From assembly GCF_905220365.1 (NCBI RefSeq), contig NC_061128.1, positions 5,394,001-5,458,000 of the forward strand: 64,000 nucleotides of DNA, in the 5' to 3' direction. Positions within the stretch are counted from its first letter, which is position 1, and each line of letters begins with the position of its first letter. Position numbers and translations under genes: made by a program. This document shows, piece after piece, positions 23,131 to 33,222 of the stretch. Below the pieces are notes generated by a model. It ran no database searches. It saw only the letters and a program-made list of their open reading frames with translations, and was not told where the DNA came from. The stretch is from Vanessa cardui. Taxonomy: Eukaryota; Arthropoda; Insecta; Lepidoptera; Nymphalidae.

Positions 23131-23671
23131 CACTCCAGGCATGAAAAACTCGAACCAGCCTATAAAAATTTTGCTCAATAATGTTAGTTGGGAACAACAT
23201 GCTGCAAAATAAAACAGAATTAATATATGTAGGGTCACCTAACTTACAATAACTTAATCCTTTTCATCTGAAAAATCAAATATACATTAAGAGATAGAAT
23301 TATAGAATAAATATATTAACAGGTATTTTTACCGTCTGAAATATGAATCAATTGATTTTATTTTTGATCCATTCTTTAATTGTTTCGTTTGCTTTAAATT
23401 ATAACCTAATTAAAAATATATATTATAATTTGTAACTTACGCGCTGGCCTGCCGTCAGTCCATGGTGTGATACGAACGTGGGAATCATCTCGTCGCAATG
23501 CCTCTGTTCGTAATTCTGGTTTTAAAGATCGCCGCAAAATTTTAGCAGCAATGTTGGAGTAGTTTATGTAACTAAAAAGATATCATATTTTATTAAATTT
23601 GTAAAACTATTACAATAAACTTTGATTCACTTGTTGGCTTACTTAAGACCAGCTTGTCTCCAGGCGCTCAT
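23131..23671 (-). CDS. ATPsynE: Mitochondrial ATP synthase F1 subunit epsilon (stunted-like)
   Basis: Exon 1 (23671-23643) encodes MSAWRQAGL and joins exon 2 (23571-23441), which reads NYINYSNIAAKILRRSLKPE and continues to DDSHVRITPWTDGRPA. This is the conserved eukaryotic epsilon subunit of the F1 rotor, usually 50-65 residues, also known in Drosophila as stunted. The GT/AG signals are clean. The very C-terminus is uncertain. Splicing from 23441 to a third exon at 23201 would add a short tail ending at a TGA about 23131, whereas retaining the intron adds about ten residues after GRPA. Neither tail is recognisably conserved. The gene is divergent to the first TraB gene. Confidence 0.88.
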
Positions 23672-24693
23672 TTTGATTTTTTATGAGCTTTTGAAAATGG
23701 AAATGCACAGTAGAAAACCTAGAATGCAATCGGAAAATAAATCTCAAATTCCGAATTCGATGAAGTGATGTAACAATCCATAGATAACATAAGTTTTTTT
23801 TCATATAGCCTTAAAAAATATATAAATTTTAAACTAATGAAATTATTAATAAATATTTCATATTAATTTAAAGAAATTACAATACTTTTGAGACTAGTTT
23901 GTTATAGTCGACATAAAATACATATAAGGTAACATGGTTAAGACATTATTAGCAGCTATCTATTGTTTATATTCTTAAAATGAATGGTTTACATTTTAAC
24001 TTAGGAAATTAGAGATTTGGTATATGTTCTTCATTAAACTACCGCTACTTCTATAATCATTCCAATAAATTTCCTTGTATGTAGCGCTGATATAAAAATC
24101 TCATATTATAAAAAATTATCAAATCAACACACAACTTCAGTCAAATGTCACCTCTCAAAAGTCACAACTTATATAGTCTATGGTCGACATGTCACAGTAA
24201 ATTGTAAAACTTATGTCGAAATATTAAAACTGATACATTGTTTTTTAAATTAATGCTTAAAAAAAAAGTAAAAAAAGAAACAGTTGTATTATTACCGACC
24301 TAATATTGAATAAATAAATTGGTATGCTTACTTTACTTAATATTGAAGGTGATAATGTGATACTGTATCTGATAAAAAGTATTATTTTTGTTAACCGCAA
24401 GTATTTGATTTGATCTTTTTAAATAGTTCGTATGACTTGTGGTTTTTGTACAAGTTATTTGGTTTATACTAAATAACCATTAATTAGTTTATCTCAGAAA
24501 ATAAACCTCATCATATTATTTATTTTAGTTATTGTTACTACATAAATGTCGTACTTACACCACGTAAGCACTCATTTCGTCACTACTTTTACATTTTTCA
24601 GCAACCATAGTCTCTGTATTTATAAAAAATAAAATAAAATAATAATGCTTTATAACTTTTCGATGATATATATTTTGCAGCAGAAATTGTGAA
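23672..24693. promoter_or_regulatory. Divergent intergenic region between ATPsynE and TRABD
   Basis: About 1 kb lies between the two start codons. An acceptor-like TATTTTGCAG ends at 24680, 13 bp before the TRABD ATG, so a 5' UTR exon of TRABD probably lies upstream in this block. No transposon is recognised. Confidence 0.4.
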
Positions 24694-27600
24694 ATGGATT
24701 CTAATGCTGAAAGGGAACAGCTGCTTATAAACAACCCTTCAAAGCCACCAGCAGTCAAATGTGATATTGTTAATGAATGTCAAATGTTCTTAAGGGCTGA
24801 GGAAGGAGGTGGTGATGCTCCCACAGCTATGAATCAAAGCACAACAAATAGTGGTAAAACTACTTACATTTAATTGTACTCATTATTTTTCAAGACCATT
24901 ATATCCACGAAAAACTAAAAATATTTTACTTAGTGTAGCCAATAGTTAACTTTTAAAAATTTTTTACTTTAAATATACAGCTTATTAGCATATGAGATTA
25001 TATTAAATAAAAGCAGTTGGTAGCGAGCAAGGTTATATAGCAGGGTATTAATGTATTGCCAGTGGTTTGTATGGTTTCTTGAAGTTGTATAAGATTTAGT
25101 TGTGTCGTAGCTTTAGAACATACCTGTAACACATTTAATTGAATTATATGTGAATACAAATGGTGAAAAGGAAAAATGCTAGAAAAAGTGATTATTATTT
25201 TTATAGATTTAAATTAAACTTTTTTTTAGAGTTCAAATGTGTAGTTGTTTAATTTGCATTAGTTTCAAACCATCATACCAAAATTTACACCAAAGTTAGA
25301 ATTAGTTATTGTAAAAAGATAAGAGTAAATCTTGGTAAAAATAAAATAAAATACAGAAAATCAATTTGTCATTGACTACTAGAATGGGGATTGAAACTAA
25401 TCAATTTCATGTTTCATTTTTACCTTTGAAATGCGAGAGGACAATTCTTTTTTTTCTTGTTTTGTAAAGAAGGTTTATTTAATTTCAGATAGGCCTAACT
25501 TTATTACTTCTACTCCCTATCCAACGAAAGAGATAATATCTGAAGATGTTACAGCAGATCTTATAGCGGAAGGTAATGTTGAAGGTAAGAGTTTAATTAC
25601 ATATTCCTAAAGTCTATAATGTATTAAATTTAGTTACATTTTATTATTCATGTAGTCTATTTTTAATAATATCTACTGCCTCTACTAATTTTACAAAGAT
25701 ACAGATGTAATGAACTTATAACTAGTTTTATTTCATTCTTAATATATTAGATAACTAACACCTATTCACCTGTACATTCTTAACTTAGAATTTCAGTTAA
25801 GGATTATATAATTGTATCTAAAGTTGTCACATTGATGAGCAAACATGTACTTAGAGATCTAAAAATGTATTGTTATAGTATTATGTCAAATTACATAATG
25901 TATAGTTGAATATAAAAATTCATATATATTTACAAGGCAATGACCGACAATCGATTGAGGAAGAAGCTCAAAAGTCAGAAGATGCATTGCCAAGCACAGT
26001 AACAGTGTTAGATGCTCCTGACGGAGGCAAGGTGTATTTGGTAGGAACTGCTCATTTCAGTTTGGAGTCACAAGAGGATGTCTCAAAGGTCTGTTCTTAG
26101 ATTTATCTTTTAGTGATATATTCATTTATTTATTTGGATTGCCAACAGATGTGAAATATGCCTTTCAGTTACTAAAATTAGCTTACAAATTAATTTAACA
26201 ATATATTTCATCTTCAATGATTCTCAATTTCCATGATATATAGGTGATTTGTTAGGTTATTTGAATAAAAAATTTGATGTATGGTTTCTTTATATTTGTT
26301 ATATTTTCAGGTGATACAAAAAGTATGTCCACACATAGTGATGGTAGAGTTATGTGATCAAAGAACTAATATCTTATTACTTGATGAAGAAATTATATTG
26401 CGAGAAGCTAAGAATATTAATATAGCTAAAATAAGGTATAATCATTTAACACACTAAGTTGTAAATATGATTTAAAAATGGGGCCATCTATTGAATACCT
26501 ACACAATTAAGGTGCAGTATTTCTTAGTCTCACAGTGGGTGATAATAAAGCCGTTCGGTTAGGGGTCAGACATAATGTGATTAATGGTTATGTATATAGT
26601 GCATATTTTATTTCTAATTAGTTATACTTGATTAACCATTATCATTAAATAACCTGACTTTGTATCTTAAACAGATTAAGTATTATTGTTATTATTTTTT
26701 AATTGACACATATTTGTGTCTTTGTGTCTTTGTTTATATGGAATTATTATATTTTAAAATAATTGTTTTTAATGATTAATGAGATCATTATAATGAAGGT
26801 TAAACTACTAGATTTTTTTTTAACTTAACCTTGCATAGTTGGGTCTCCATTAAGGGCTGCTTTGATCGAAATTCGAATATTAGAGTTATGCAATTAAGTT
26901 ACTAATTAAATTATCCAAAACGTTTTTTGCCCGTAGGGCCACAATGGCACAAAATGGAGTTTTTAATGGCCTGATGTATATTCTACTGCTGAATATGTCA
27001 GCGCACATTACGAGGGAACTTGGTATGGCTCCTGGAGGCGAGTTTCGACGTGCTATGGCAGAGGTTAATTTTTTTTTTATCATAAAACATATGTATTTTA
27101 CTTCATCGCCCACGTTTATCTAATTATGAATATATATATATGAATGTAGGCCCAAGGTCAAATAATGAATCTTTCTTATTTCTACATTGTTGTCTTGTCT
27201 TGAATCTGTTAAATATATATATGTGATACTTGAGTGAAAATTCTACACATAATTAAAATATATCTTATATAACATAGTTTAGTTATAAATAAACCGTTAT
27301 GCTTATATGTATTTTTTATATTCGTAAATTCAAATCGTTTTTAAAAAATACATTGATAAAAAAAGGCGTATTACTCGATACGAGATTTTGTAGATGATAA
27401 AAAAGCGTGAAATTAATACCTGTTGACTTGCAAGCAGGATATATTAATTTTAATAATTATATTAACTAACATGACTTTGTATTTTTTAAATGTTGAAAAA
27501 GAGTAACTAGGTACTGAGTTTCTTGCCGGTTCTTCTCGGTAGAATCTACTTTCCGAACCGGTGGTAGCTTCGCTTAATTGTTAATTGACGATTCAAAAGT

Positions 27601-28045
27601 GCTTGTAAAAGCATACTTGAATAAAGTTTATTTGATATTAACAGGCCAAGAAGATTCCAAATTGTATCGTCCAATTAGGTGATCGTTCTATCAACGTAAC
27701 TTTACAAAGGGCCATATCATCTCTCTCGTGGGGACAGACGATACGATTCGTTTGGCATTTGCTCACGTCTAATCAGAATATCAGGTAACATTTTTGAACA
27801 ACTACAAAAGCTACAATATTAAATTAATTTATAAAGGGTGATTTTATTTAAACATTAATGGATTTTCCATTTCTGTTTCCTTTTCAAGTATAAATTTTGA
27901 TATATCTAACCACATCTATAAATACATTAACCACATTCACATAAAACTTATTTTATTATCTTTTTGAAATAAAAAAATATATATCTACTTTTTATATTAT
28001 CAGTCTGAGCAAATGAAACCTATTTTTAATTTTGTTTTTTTTTTT

Positions 28046-28084
<39 letters not shown>

Positions 28085-30337
28085 GTAACATGGTTCTCGA
28101 ATTCTAGTTTAGAAGAAGTGGAACGGTGTAAACAGAAGAAGATGCTTGAAGATATGCTAGAAGAAATGGCGGAGGAGTTCCCACCGCTGAAACGAGTGTT
28201 CGTCGTTGAAAGGGATATGTATCTGTGTCACTCTTTACAAGTTGCCGCTTTACAACCGCGTAAGTATTTCTTGTATTATTCCTATACGAACGCCTACGCG
28301 TTTTTGGAACGCTGTGTGGGAAGACTTAGATCTTCCTCGATAATCATTTTGTCTATTAGTGAAATCGAAATGAAAGGGAAAGGGAACATCCTTTATAAAA
28401 TTGTAAAATAAAATAATTATTATATGCGTATATAAAACTTTATAGTCAGTTTCTAAAAAGTGTCCCATACTTGTGAGTACCCCCAATAGGCTATTTGGCT
28501 GGTTTTTAAAATCCATTTTATATTATTTAGTAGAGGTTAAGGAACCCAGTTAAAGTTGATTTTTTTATTTCTAGTACATATTTGCCGAAAAATATCATTA
28601 AAAATTCCATATTTAAATAACGCGCGAAAACGCTACTTGAACAATATGGCTGCAATGGGGTCGGTGACGTCACTTTGCTGTATTTTAATCTGTGGTACAT
28701 ATAGTAGAAAAGCAAGGTTTACAACAAAGTGACTTCATCACAAGCCCGGTCAATCAGGAGCGTATTGTGTCACGTGACAAACGTTTGAAAAAATGCATTT
28801 TTATTTATTGATTTTTGAATAAATTAAGTATTATTTTCAAGTTTCGTTATTAAATAACCATTTTTAAACTCATAATATACACTGATTACAATAATTCACA
28901 ATTTATTTTTCGCATTGTCAAATAGCCAATTTCAGTTTGGGCGAATATGCCCGAGTTTAATATTAACAGCATTATTAGTAATCCTGATTTCAAGTATTTT
29001 TACTTAATACATTGAATTGCTGTATGTATGTATTTTTTCACAGGTCGGGAACCATGTAGGATAGTAGGTGTTGTTGGTATCGGTCACGTGGCCGGAATTG
29101 TAGAACATTGGGGAAAAATTGGACCTCAGGATATCACCCCGTTGATGATGTGAGTGCTAAGATAGAATTAAGTTCATACCATATCGAATGTTGAAATATC
29201 GATTTTACACATGACCTATGTGTTGTCTGGTACTAAGATTACATATGAGTTCTGAGTGCAAATAAGTTAAGTAAATTTTATAACATACCTTTTTAGAAGT
29301 CTATGGTTAGAAAAAAATAAGATGAATATATTATCTATGTTAACTAAAACCTAGATCTTAAGTTCAAGTAATGAGAGTTTGTTCGTTGGTGTTTGTATTG
29401 ACTTATTGATATATTGTTTGTATTGATGTGAGTGCTAAGATATAATTAAGTTCATAATATATAGAATGTGATATATCGATTTTACACATGATTTTTATGT
29501 TGAGTGCACATAAGTTAAGTAAATTTTATAATATAACTTTTAAGAAGTCTTTAGTTAGAAAAAAAAAGAATATATTATCTACGTTAACTAAAACCAAGAT
29601 CCAAGGTCAAGTACTGAGAGTTTGTTCGTTGGTGTTTGTATGGACTTAACAAATTAACTATAAAAGTTCTTTCACTATAAATCTAGTGCGAATAAACATC
29701 AAACGAACTTTAAGATCATTTGAAAACGCAGCTCATACTGAAATAAAGATATATAGTGTTGTTGTTTGGCCTTTCACTAGAAATCTAGTGCGAGTTAAAA
29801 CATCAAACGAACCTTAAAAAGAGAATATATTATCTATGTTAACTAAAACCAAGATCCAAGTTCAAGTACTGAGAGTTTGTTCGTTGGTTTTTGTATTGAC
29901 TTAACTAACTTTATAAGTTCTTTCACTATAAATCTAGTGTGAATATATTATCTATGTTAACTAAAACCAAGATCCAAGGTCAAGTACTGGGAGTTTGTTC
30001 ATTAGTGTTTGTATTGACTTAACTAACTTTAAAAGTTTTTTCACTATAAATCAAGTGTGAAATAAAACATCAAACGAAACCATAACATCGTTTGAAAAGG
30101 TAGCTTATGCCGAAATAAAGACGTGTTGTTTTTTCCGGGTGTGAGTTTAAACATCAAATGAACCCTAACATCGTTTTGAGGTGAAAAAATATAAAACTAA
30201 TGACGTGTTGTTTGTTTGGCAGCGTGCCGCCGCCGTCGCTGTCGACGCGCGCGCTGCGCGTGACGTTGCGCGCGGCGTGCGCGGGGGCGCTGCTGCTGGC
30301 CGCCTACAAGCTCGTGCCGCGCCGCTGGCTGCCCTGA
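24694..30337 (+). CDS. TRABD: TraB domain-containing protein (TRABD), first tandem copy
   Basis: Nine exons (24694-24853, 25489-25584, 25937-26088, 26311-26435, 26937-27063, 27645-27784, 28108-28259, 29044-29149, 30223-30337) join in frame to 390 residues (human TRABD about 376). After a variable N-terminus of about 105 residues comes the TraB/Tiki fold: GTAHFS (122-127) with DVSKVIQKVCPHIVMVELC, a VFNGLMYILLLN helix, LGMAPGGEFRRAM, CIVQLGDRSINVT, and GVVGIGHVAGIVEHW (GIGH at 329-332). The GTxH and GxGH histidines and the ELC glutamate fit the proposed metal site of the superfamily. A C-terminal hydrophobic helix (AGALLLAAYKL) suggests a tail anchor, as for mitochondrial TRABD. The last exon is strikingly GC-rich. 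The family's biochemical activity is not settled. Confidence 0.93.
27505..27643 (+). repeat. 3' fragment of a common lepidopteran retroelement in TRABD intron 5
   Basis: It contains GAGTTTCTTGCCGGTTCTTC, GAATCTACTTTCCGAACCGG and the 3' end GAATAAAGTTTATTTGAT. The same motifs occur in reverse at 47085-47205 and 8605-8690. It ends immediately before the exon 6 acceptor at 27644. Confidence 0.7.
28484..28930. mobile_element. MITE-like element in TRABD intron 7 (full copy)
   Basis: The left end GGCTATTTGGCTGG and the right end CAAATAGCC share a 9-bp terminal inverted repeat, GGCTATTTG. The internal text (GGTGACGTCACTT, TAATCTGTGGTACATATA) recurs in the shorter copy at 32476-32700. About 440 bp long, with no coding capacity. 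The target duplication is unclear. Confidence 0.6.
29150..30180 (+). repeat. Internally duplicated intron 8 of TRABD
   Basis: Intron 8 consists largely of diverged direct repeats. The first block starts at the splice donor (GTGAGTGCTAAGATAGAATT) and repeats near 29427 (GTGAGTGCTAAGATATAATT). A core with TATTATCTATGTTAACTAAA, AAGTACTGAGAGTTTGTTCG and AAATCTAGTGCGA appears about four times up to 30060. The CATCAAACGAAC phrase recurs as well. Stepwise tandem and partial duplications explain the pattern. Confidence 0.85.
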
Positions 30338-31266
30338 GTGAGTGCTGCCATCTGCCGACCGACGCTTCTAGATGCCACTGGGGAATTCTGCAGATTTTTT
30401 TTTTTTTTTTTATGGTGTAGGTTGGCGGACGAGCATATGGGCCACCTCATGGTAAGTGGTCACCATCGCCCATAGACATTAACGCTGTAAGAATTATTAA
30501 CTATTCCTTACATCGTCAATGTACCACCAACCTTGGGAACTAAGATGTTATGTCCCTTGTGCCTGTAGTTACACTGGCTCACTCACCCTTCAGACCGGAA
30601 CACTGAGTACTGTTGTTTGGCGGTAGAATAACTGATGAGTGGGTGGTACCTACCCAGACGGGCTTGCACAAAGCCCTACCACCAAGTTACCGATATTTAT
30701 CGGCCCGAACAGGAGTTTACACCCTCCGGATCTGCGGCCTTATCTGATCAAAGACCTATGAGTCAGTCAACTTACCCGTCTACATAATCATCATAATCAT
30801 AACCATCATCACAATCATCATCATCATTGACCCCTTTCTGTTCACTGTTGGAATATAGAACTCTCCCACGGCAAACCACTAAGCTCAGTCTTCAGCTCTC
30901 TTCCTCCCTGTTCGTTGCCTTTTTTATTTATTTTTTTCAAATCGCATATGAATTAGTAATACTCATTGATATTTAATTACGACGCAACTGTAGATAAGCA
31001 AAATCTGAACATAATTCTAAAAAAAACTAAAAGTCAATATCCTGAAATATCATGGCACTTACGCCCTTTCTGTGTAAAACAATAATCACATCACATCCAT
31101 AAAAATCCATTTAATCGTGCTGATTGACACTAAATTTATAATAATATAGGTAAATATTTTTCAGGGTGAAAGAACTCGCTTTTCCAAGAAACCAACGAAG
31201 TCTTCGTCAATCTATTGATACGATTAACATAGATCGGATAGTGAAATATATATTTTTATAAATAAA
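30338..31266 (+). other. Putative 3' UTR intron and terminal exon of TRABD
   Basis: The TGA at 30335-30337 is followed at once by a consensus donor, GTGAGT. A strong acceptor (TATTTTTCAG) ends at 31164, followed by an exon-like stretch to AATAAA at 31261-31266. If used, the 3' UTR is spliced with no exonic bases between stop and junction. If exon 9 were skipped, the same downstream exon would stay open in phase for about 33 codons. Confidence 0.5.
30412..30692 (+). repeat. Dispersed lepidopteran repeat, best copy in the window
   Basis: After a T run it reads GGTGTAGGTTGGCGGACGAG, CATATGGGCCACCTCATGGT, GGGAACTAAGATGTTATGTC, GATGAGTGGGTGGTACCTAC and GGGCTTGCACAAAGCCCTAC. Partial copies are at 10525, 13075-13280, 61030-61235 and 61925-62000. 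It is non-coding and lies in the putative 3' UTR intron of TRABD. A (TCA)-rich microsatellite follows at 30786-30830. Confidence 0.8.
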
Positions 31267-31721
31267 TTATATCGTAAATGAAAACTAAAGTGAAATGAAG
31301 AAGTCAAATTGTGTTACAATTATTATTTAATGCATTTGTGGAATATGATTGTATAATTTGTATATTTGATACTAATTCAATTTGTATAAAATGTGAACAA
31401 TGTTTTAAATCTTTAACAGATAATGAAATTAAATGTTAACTTATAGACATTATATGACTGTTACATTCTGTTAATATTTTGTACAAAGTGGAATTCGAAG
31501 AATTGAAGTCGCCGTTGCAAGTTCTGACCATATCAGATATAACAAAAATAATATTCATTAAAATATTTTATCCGTAGATAAATTCAATCTTTTGTTTTTT
31601 TTTTAAGTACCGTTACTAACTTAACATGCCTTTGTTGAAGTCTAAGTATTAAAAAAATAATAATTAAGACACAGATTTTTTATTGATAGACGCTGGTTAC
31701 CCCTTTTATTTTAGTAGTATA

Positions 31722-32019
31722 AAAGTAAAGTAACAGCCTGTAAATTTCCCACTGCTGGACCTCCTCTCCCAGTAAGGAGAGGGGTTGGAAAATATTCCAC
31801 CACGCTGTTCCAATGCGGGTTGGTGGAATGCACATGTGGCAGAATTTCAATGAAATTAGTCGCATACAGGTTTCCTCACGATGTTTTCCTTCACCGCCAA
31901 GCACGAGATGAATTATAAACACAAATTAAGCACATACATATAGTGGTGCTTGCCTGGGTTTGAACCCGAAATCATCGGTTCAGATGCACGCGTTCTAACC
32001 GCTGGGCCATCTCGGCCAC
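31722..32019 (-). mobile_element. tRNA-headed SINE, family 2, full copy with target duplication
   Basis: On the minus strand it starts GGCCGAGATGGCCCAGCGGT (A-box region), with B box GGGTTCAAACCC, and runs to CCAGCAGTGGGAAATTTACA near its 3' end. The 12-bp sequence TTTAGTAGTATA flanks it on both sides (31710-31721 and 32020-32031). A truncated relative is at about 46676-46790. Confidence 0.92.
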
Positions 32020-32031
32020 TTTAGTAGTATA

Positions 32032-33222
32032 GACAACATTGAATCAATATTAAAATCATCTTATCGATATTGAACGACATGATGACTTTGTAAAGGTACC
32101 TGGCTTCGTTGTAGTTGATATTAAAATAACGCTTGCTTGTCATAACTAAACTTAAAATAGAGTTAACCAATTAAATAATTACAGAACCAAATTGTAAATA
32201 TGTATATTTACAATTGGTTCGTCTAATGAAAACGTTTACAATCATATTTCTACCAATAAAATATAATTTGGAAATGATATCAAATTATATTCAGTCACTT
32301 AAAAGTTATTCATTAAAGTTGAAAATATTTAAAAATTAGATTAAAAAATAAATATTACGTTATTAAGCCAATGAAAATTACAAATATCGTACCGTCGTTT
32401 TGTATGATTTGTAAGAGCGAGATGGGTGAGGACTGAGCGCCACTTGCCCGTTCTCGCGTAATATACACGAATTGTAATGGGCTATTTGACTGGTTTTTAA
32501 AATCCTTTTTATAATTTTTAATACAGGTTAAGAAACCCAGTAAAACTTGTTTTTTTTTTTTATTTGTAGTACATATTTGCGACAACTCAAATTAAAAATT
32601 CCATATTTAAAAAGCACGCGAAAATGCTACTTGGACAATATGGCGCTGCAATGGGTTCGGTGACGTCACTTGCCTGTATTGTAATCTGTGGTACGTATAA
32701 TCCACATAGTGTAAGTCACGTATTTTAAACAAATAAATTGGATTCTTAGTTTTTATTGTATCTTTTAAAACATAAACAAAACTTATCTCCCTAAAATAAT
32801 TTTATAATTATCCACCCATACAATAAAATTATATTCCCTCTTATGCTAGCAAATGTCTTTATAATGTTTTGAATTGTAAATATATTTTGACTGGACATTA
32901 ACGAAGATATGAAATTTAAAAATAATAAATTGACAATTAACATGATAGATAAAGTAGTCGATCTATTTTAGCACAAATTTTAGGTAACAATGTGTAGATT
33001 AAAGTCAAAATTTTCGTGTTGTTAAATATACAATTAAAATGAAAAAAACAGTATGTACCGTTTTAAAGAAAATTTTGTGTCCAAGAATTCAATACAACTT
33101 TGCTCATGTAAAAACGTTACATCACACAACAAACAACAATTGTTCGTATTTTTGTCTTGATGTTATATTTTGTACGAATAACAAATAATCACCGGACATC
33201 AATTATTATCTCCTAATTTTAG
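32032..33222. other. Intergenic region between the two TraB genes
   Basis: It contains the MITE-like copy at 32476-32700 and the undetermined 5' exon(s) of the second TraB gene. A candidate start is the ATG at 33039, which opens a basic frame (MKKTVCTVLKKILCPRIQ) of about 50 codons. I cannot find a donor in it that fits the phase of the next exon with confidence. Confidence 0.35.
32476..32700. mobile_element. MITE-like element, truncated second copy
   Basis: It starts GGCTATTTGACTGGTTTTTA, like the element at 28484, and shares CATATTTAAA, GCTACTTGGACAATATGGC, GGTGACGTCACTTGCC and TAATCTGTGGTACGTATAAT in the same order. The right half is missing. Confidence 0.6.
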
